A stretch of DNA of 24,043 nt, taken from the IMG/VR virus record IMGVR_UViG_3300034166_000013, positions 1 to 24,043 of that record, one strand, 5' to 3'. The notes beneath the pieces are model-generated. The model made no database searches. It saw nothing but the letters and a program-made list of their open reading frames with translations, and was not told where the DNA came from. Origin of the DNA: a virus. The translations under genes were made by a program, and so were the position numbers. Positions 22,060 through 24,043 of the stretch are shown here, piece after piece (position 1 is the stretch's first letter; each line of letters begins with the position of its first letter).

Positions 22060-23302
22060 TTTGTAATCCCGAAGGTTCCGTAAGTTCGCTATAGGTTTGG
22101 CCTGTTGACTCTAGTGTTGCTTGCTTGCCTGTGAAGTCCTGCCAGCGTTTTACTATGACATCGCAATACTTGGGGTCTAGCTCCATCAGGCGGGCGATGC
22201 GGCCCGTCTTTTCGCAGGCGATGAGCGTGGAGCCGGAGCCGCCGAACAAATCCAAAACGATCTGGCCGCTCTTACTGCTGTTGCCGATAGCGCGCTCTGG
22301 CAGTCCGACCGGCTTTTGAGTCGGATGGAAGTCGTTTCGAGCTTCCTTCTTTAGCTCCCATACAGTCTTTTCATCAGTCGGCCCAAACCACTGCGGCGAC
22401 GCCCCTTCTTTGAAGGCGTATATGCACGGCTCGCAGTTTGGTATGTACTGCGACATAAATGCGCCAAGACCAGACCTGACCTTATACCACTGGATGACCG
22501 CCCGAAGTTTCAACGATAGGTTTGAAAAAGCCGCAAATGTTTCGACGCTCTTGCCTGATGCAAACCAGACATAAAAGGCGGCATGGTCGTGCGTGACAGT
22601 ATGAGCAACAGAAAGCGCCCCGTAAAACAGACCCGTCAGGTTTTCCCCGTCAAGAGCATCGTTCTTAATCTGTTGCCGCTTTTTGGTATTGTGGCCGCCT
22701 TCGTATGAAACCCCATACGGTGGGTCGGTGAACACCATGTCGGCCTTCTGACCTGCCATCAACTTATCCACAGCATCTACGCTCGTGGAGTCCCCGCACA
22801 TCAGGCGGTGCTTTCCTAGCACCCAAACATCCCCAGGTTTTGTGACTGGCTCATCAGGGACTTCAGGCGTTGCGTCCTCGTCCGTCAGCCCTTCTGTCGG
22901 CTCGATCTTATTCAGCAGAGCATCGATCTCGTCTGCATCGAAACCTAGGCTTTCCAGGTTGACCCCGCCATCCAGAAGCTCACTTAGCTCCAGGCTTAGA
23001 AGTTCGGCCTCCCACCCTGAGTTAAGGGCGATCCTGTTGTCTGCCAGGATGTAGGCTTTCCTCTGGGTCTCGGTGAGATGCTCTAGACGGATGCAGGGGA
23101 CTTCCTTGAGGCCCAGCTTCCTTGCCGCGGCGAGTCTCCCATGCCCCGCTATAACCCCGTTGTCCTTGTCGATCAGGACAGGGTTGTTGAACCCAAACTC
23201 TTTTATGCTTCCGGCGATCTGGGCGATCTGCTCGTCGCTGTGGGTTCTTGCGTTCCGTGCGTATGGGATTAACACGGAGATGTCGATCTTTTCGATGTTC
23301 AA
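22052..23302 (-). CDS. ParB-like domain fused to an adenine/N4-cytosine-type DNA methyltransferase
   Basis: The 416-residue protein has an N-terminal ParB/sulfiredoxin-like domain (about 1-90), with the NARTHSDEQIAQIAGSIKEF helix and GVIAGHGRLAAARKLGL (49-65). Residues 155-395 are an amino-methyltransferase of the beta order: DPPY catalytic motif at 193-196, then HPTQKP (326-331), and the AdoMet-binding DLFGGSGST at 351-359. This order and the DPPY suit N6-adenine more than N4-cytosine. The start is TTG at 23302 with AAAGGAG five bases away. It is probably a phage-borne solitary methylase; no restriction nuclease is adjacent. Roles could include evasion of host restriction or marking DNA for packaging. 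Target sequence unknown. Confidence 0.92.
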   Translation of the reverse strand: MNIEKIDISVLIPYARNARTHSDEQIAQIAGSIKEFGFNNPVLIDKDNGVIAGHGRLAAARKLGLKEVPCIRLEHLTETQRKAYILADNRIALNSGWEAELLSLELSELLDGGVNLESLGFDADEIDALLNKIEPTEGLTDEDATPEVPDEPVTKPGDVWVLGKHRLMCGDSTSVDAVDKLMAGQKADMVFTDPPYGVSYEGGHNTKKRQQIKNDALDGENLTGLFYGALSVAHTVTHDHAAFYVWFASGKSVETFAAFSNLSLKLRAVIQWYKVRSGLGAFMSQYIPNCEPCIYAFKEGASPQWFGPTDEKTVWELKKEARNDFHPTQKPVGLPERAIGNSSKSGQIVLDLFGGSGSTLIACEKTGRIARLMELDPKYCDVIVKRWQDFTGKQATLESTGQTYSELTEPSGLQNA

Positions 23303-23307
23303 TCCGA

Positions 23308-23314
23308 CTCCTTT
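23308..23314 (-). promoter_or_regulatory. Ribosome binding site that supports the TTG start of the methyltransferase
   Basis: The minus strand reads AAAGGAG here, five bases before TTG at 23302-23300. No in-frame ATG lies nearby, so this strong site decides the start. The rest of the 54-base gap holds two short A/T-rich inverted repeats, without a recognisable promoter or terminator. Confidence 0.7.
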
Positions 23315-23356
23315 CGGGCCATCGGGGTAAAAAAGTTTACGGTTGCGTAAGAAATC

Positions 23357-23629
23357 TTACCATTTAACCTTGTTGGCCCAGTACGCTGCGCTCATCTTTC
23401 CCTTTTGGATGTTCTCGGCGTGTCTGGCCTTGAATGATTCCCTGCGCCTTTTATCGGCTTCTGACTCCCCTTCCCTCTTTGGGGAACCGCTTACGCCTTG
23501 CTGACCAAATCGAATGAGCTTGACCTCATCCCCACTCTTTGCCAGGACTGCGTGGCTTTTTGTAGGGTGGTTGGGCGTTCGCTTGGGCTGGTTATAGCCC
23601 TGGAACTGCTCCTTGCCGCGCTTAATCAT
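23357..23629 (-). CDS. Conserved basic phage protein, 90 aa
   Basis: The protein starts MIKRGKEQFQGYNQPKRTPN and has HPTKSHAVLAKSGDEVKLIR (21-40), FGQQGVSGSPKR, and the ending FKARHAENIQKGKMSAAYWA (67-86). This entire pattern is shared by a family of small phage proteins, found near the packaging genes of proteobacterial and aquatic phages, with no known activity. It is rich in Lys, Arg and Gln, so nucleic acid binding is possible. The ATG overlaps the preceding stop as ATGA. No TM or zinc motif is present. Confidence 0.82.
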   Translation of the reverse strand: MIKRGKEQFQGYNQPKRTPNHPTKSHAVLAKSGDEVKLIRFGQQGVSGSPKREGESEADKRRRESFKARHAENIQKGKMSAAYWANKVKW

Positions 23630-23781
23630 TTCTTTGCCGTCTTAGCAGCAGCCTTGAAAGCAGCAGCAGTCGGCGCTCCCTTGGTTCCAGGCTTTCTCAT
23701 CCGCTCAGGAGTCTTGCCTGCGGCCTTCTGGCGCTCGATGCGCTCACGCTTGGCGTGGATGTTGGCGTAGAGACCCTTCAT
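23626..23781 (-). CDS. Small conserved basic protein, 51 aa
   Basis: ATG at 23781-23779 gives MKGLYANIHAKRERIERQKA followed by GKTPERMRKPGTKGAPTAA and AFKAAAKTAKK, ending in TGA at 23628-23626. The start motif and the RMRKPG-KGAPTA-AFK segment recur in small phage proteins of many T7-like and aquatic phages, usually next to structural or packaging genes. The protein is strongly basic with no fold clues beyond helices. Both ends overlap neighbours as ATGA, and it is shorter than many gene finders accept. Function unknown. Confidence 0.82.
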   Translation of the reverse strand: MKGLYANIHAKRERIERQKAAGKTPERMRKPGTKGAPTAAAFKAAAKTAKK

Positions 23782-23924
23782 TTCTTTTTCCTTTTGGCTT
23801 CGGAAAGAGCGATGGCGATAGCCTGCTTTGGGTTGGTGACCTTGCCGCCAGAGCTGCTCTTGAGCTTGCCCTTGCCGTACTCAGTCATCACCTTCGAAAT
23901 CTTCTTTTCCGCTTTCGTCTTCAT
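23778..23924 (-). CDS. DUF6496-like small protein, 48 aa
   Basis: ATG at 23924-23922 opens 48 codons: MKTKAEKKISKVMTEYGKGK, then LKSSSGGKVTNPKQAIAIAL and SEAKRKKK. The KVM-EY-KG-L-S-SGGKVTN-KQAIAIALSEA pattern is the DUF6496 family, present in many bacteria and phages with no known function. A GAAAGGGCGAG ribosome site lies upstream. Its stop overlaps the next ATG as ATGA. High Lys content suggests nucleic-acid binding, but that is only an inference. Confidence 0.85.
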   Translation of the reverse strand: MKTKAEKKISKVMTEYGKGKLKSSSGGKVTNPKQAIAIALSEAKRKKK

Positions 23925-24043
23925 ACTCGCCCTTTCGTGCGTTGTACTTTGCCATCTGAAGCATTTGCTTGCGCTTCGTGGTCATCTTGGTGATCGGGCC
24001 ACCTGTGAGCCATGCGCTACAGGTTCTGTCTGCCGCACACTTG
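23881..24043 (-). CDS. C-terminal part of an unrecognised gene, runs off right edge
   Basis: A frame is open from the window edge to TGA at 23883-23881, 53 codons. The visible residues start KCAADRTCSAWLTGGPITKM and end in an acidic GEYEDESGKEDFEGDD. An inner ATG at 23985 gives a 34-residue product but has no good ribosome site, so a longer gene cut by the edge is more likely. Its last 44 bases overlap the DUF6496 gene in another frame. The two cysteines in the first part could be functional, but I can name no family. Reality is uncertain because it is short and partial. Confidence 0.42.
   Translation of the reverse strand, partial: KCAADRTCSAWLTGGPITKMTTKRKQMLQMAKYNARKGEYEDESGKEDFEGDD

Noticed and set aside
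22052-23302. Restriction-modification system
   Set aside because: Only the methylase is present. Neighbouring genes are terminase and tiny basic proteins, with no nuclease candidate apart from terminase.
23303-23356. Possible promoter or terminator in the gap before the methyltransferase
   Set aside because: Two weak A/T stem-loops exist, but there is no GC-rich stem with a T run and no convincing -35/-10 pair.

Overview
This window is the late (structure, packaging and lysis) half of a tailed double-stranded DNA phage, probably a short-tailed podovirus. Every credible gene lies on the minus strand. Transcription therefore runs from about position 24043 down to 1, and genes are packed with gaps of a few bases or with start/stop overlaps such as ATGA, TGATG, TAATG and GTGA. 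No tape measure, sheath or tail-tube gene is visible. Instead there is a P22-like portal, an SU10/DUF5309-type capsid protein, an adaptor, a P22 gp10-like nozzle protein, a GNAT-like protein and three Ala/Gly/Gln-rich presumed ejection proteins ahead of the fibre genes, which is a podovirus layout. I see no integrase, repressor, tRNA, insertion sequence or CRISPR array. The host cannot be fixed from this stretch; an aquatic Gram-negative proteobacterium is a guess based on resemblance of several proteins to those of uncultured freshwater and marine phages.

In transcription order (right to left): small basic proteins (23357-24043); a ParB-like domain fused to an adenine-type DNA methyltransferase (22052-23302); small and large terminase (20465-22059); a small gene coupled to the large terminase stop and overlapping the portal; portal (18341-20386); a 535-residue Ala/Pro repeat protein; a 76-residue protein; scaffold; major capsid protein; a rho-independent terminator (14502-14532); a 107-residue conserved protein; adaptor; a 128-residue virion protein; a protein with an exact 20-residue repeat; nozzle protein; a jelly-roll-like virion protein; GNAT-like protein; three presumed ejection proteins (6004-10008); two fibre proteins (2946-5993), the second made of six about 100-residue repeats; a tail-fibre-assembly chaperone-like protein; then a lysis cassette of four successive membrane proteins and a GH24 lysozyme; and finally the start of an HExxH metallopeptidase gene cut by the left edge.

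Functionally, the methyltransferase may mark phage DNA. Terminase and portal package DNA into a scaffold-built HK97-fold shell. The adaptor and nozzle close it, the Ala/Gly-rich proteins are probably carried inside for ejection, the fibres bind the host, and the holin-like proteins plus lysozyme open the cell. Five small genes not obvious at first reading are described here: 2261-2419, 20286-20465, 23626-23781, 23778-23924 and the partial one at 1-289. The best leads for something new are the crowded membrane-protein lysis cassette with no recognisable spanin, the repeat proteins at 12609-13166 and 16730-18337, and the post-capsid terminator. I did not find a defence or other clearly novel multi-gene system here.
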